From Aequorivita vitellina (GTDB taxonomy: Bacteria; Bacteroidota; Bacteroidia; Flavobacteriales; Flavobacteriaceae): 64,000 bases of DNA. The notes under the pieces were generated by a model. It did not search any database. It was not told the DNA's origin and was given only the letters and a program-made list of their open reading frames with translations. The stretch is taken from contig NZ_JAIRBA010000005.1 of assembly GCF_022008365.1 (NCBI RefSeq), positions 62,001 to 126,000 on the forward strand. The letters run 5' to 3'. Both the position numbers and the translations under genes were made by a program. Positions 63,964-64,000 of the stretch are shown one piece after another (the first letter of the stretch is position 1; every line of letters starts with the position of its first letter).

Positions 63964-64000
63964 TTAAAATTGTGCTTTAATGTTAAACCCGTAATCTTGG
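63964..64000 (-). CDS. C-terminal end of a SusC-like TonB-dependent receptor (partial)
   Basis: Reading the minus strand from the right edge, an open frame gives QDYGFNIKAQF and then a stop at 63964-63966, 11 bases before susD. A terminal beta strand ending in Phe directly upstream of susD is what a SusC gene would show. Only 11 complete codons are visible. Confidence 0.6.
   Translation of the reverse strand, partial: QDYGFNIKAQF

Overview
The window is a 64 kb stretch of chromosome from a member of the Bacteroidota, almost certainly a Flavobacteriaceae. The evidence is: type IX secretion (T9SS) components and several proteins with T9SS C-terminal sorting domains; a SusD/RagB lipoprotein; the Bacteroidota promoter box TAnnTTTG upstream of at least fourteen genes; a 287-residue RpoD without the long N-terminal region; a complete Na+-translocating NQR operon, typical of marine flavobacteria; and AT-rich DNA with few Shine-Dalgarno-like sites and several TTG starts. 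The genus cannot be fixed from the sequence alone. I see no rRNA, tRNA, CRISPR array, prophage or transposase gene.

Layout. 0-5 kb: a partial GNAT-like gene, a VanY-type peptidase, gpmI, DoxX and thioredoxin-fold proteins, a HAD-like protein and map. 4.9-5.4 kb: a small GxxExxY (PD-(D/E)XK-like) gene framed by imperfect inverted repeats built from ~10-nt units, which looks like a compact mobile cassette. 5.4-13.8 kb: a methyltransferase, then on the minus strand apbE, a small companion gene and nqrF-E-D-C-B-A. 14.2-19.6 kb: T9SS plug protein, DUF3667, apaG, an NRDE protein and pruA. 19.6-28.1 kb: a cluster rich in thioredoxin-like CxxC proteins (an Omp28-like lipoprotein, TlpA, DUF6029, a small T9SS cargo, and two tandemly duplicated Omp28-like T9SS cargo proteins with matching terminators). 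28.1-36 kb: Nudix hydrolase, rsmG, fatty acid desaturase, aminotransferase, a 970-residue secreted GEVED protein and purT. 36-47 kb: trkH-trkA, ubiE-porT, an rRNA/tRNA-type methyltransferase, tamL, fbaA, accD and a lipoprotein. 47-53 kb: rpsO-pnp and proC-proB-proA. 53-58 kb: two unfamiliar lipoproteins, an ECF sigma factor with a membrane partner, rpoD and rpe. 58-64 kb: a secreted propeller protein, a YpdA-type bacillithiol-disulfide reductase, an MtfA-like peptidase, susD and the last codons of a susC gene.

How the genes fit together. NQR oxidises NADH, reduces menaquinone and pumps Na+. ApbE attaches its covalent FMN and UbiE performs the last methylation of menaquinone, so quinone synthesis, enzyme maturation and the pump itself are all in this window. 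TrkAH handles K+ uptake, and proC-B-A makes proline from glutamate while pruA catabolises its semialdehyde; these fit a salt-adapted lifestyle (inference). PorT and the plug protein belong to the secretion machinery, which would export the T9SS cargo encoded nearby. The rest is mostly conserved flavobacterial core genes. The accessory part is the GxxExxY cassette, the duplicated cargo genes and the uncharacterised lipoproteins.
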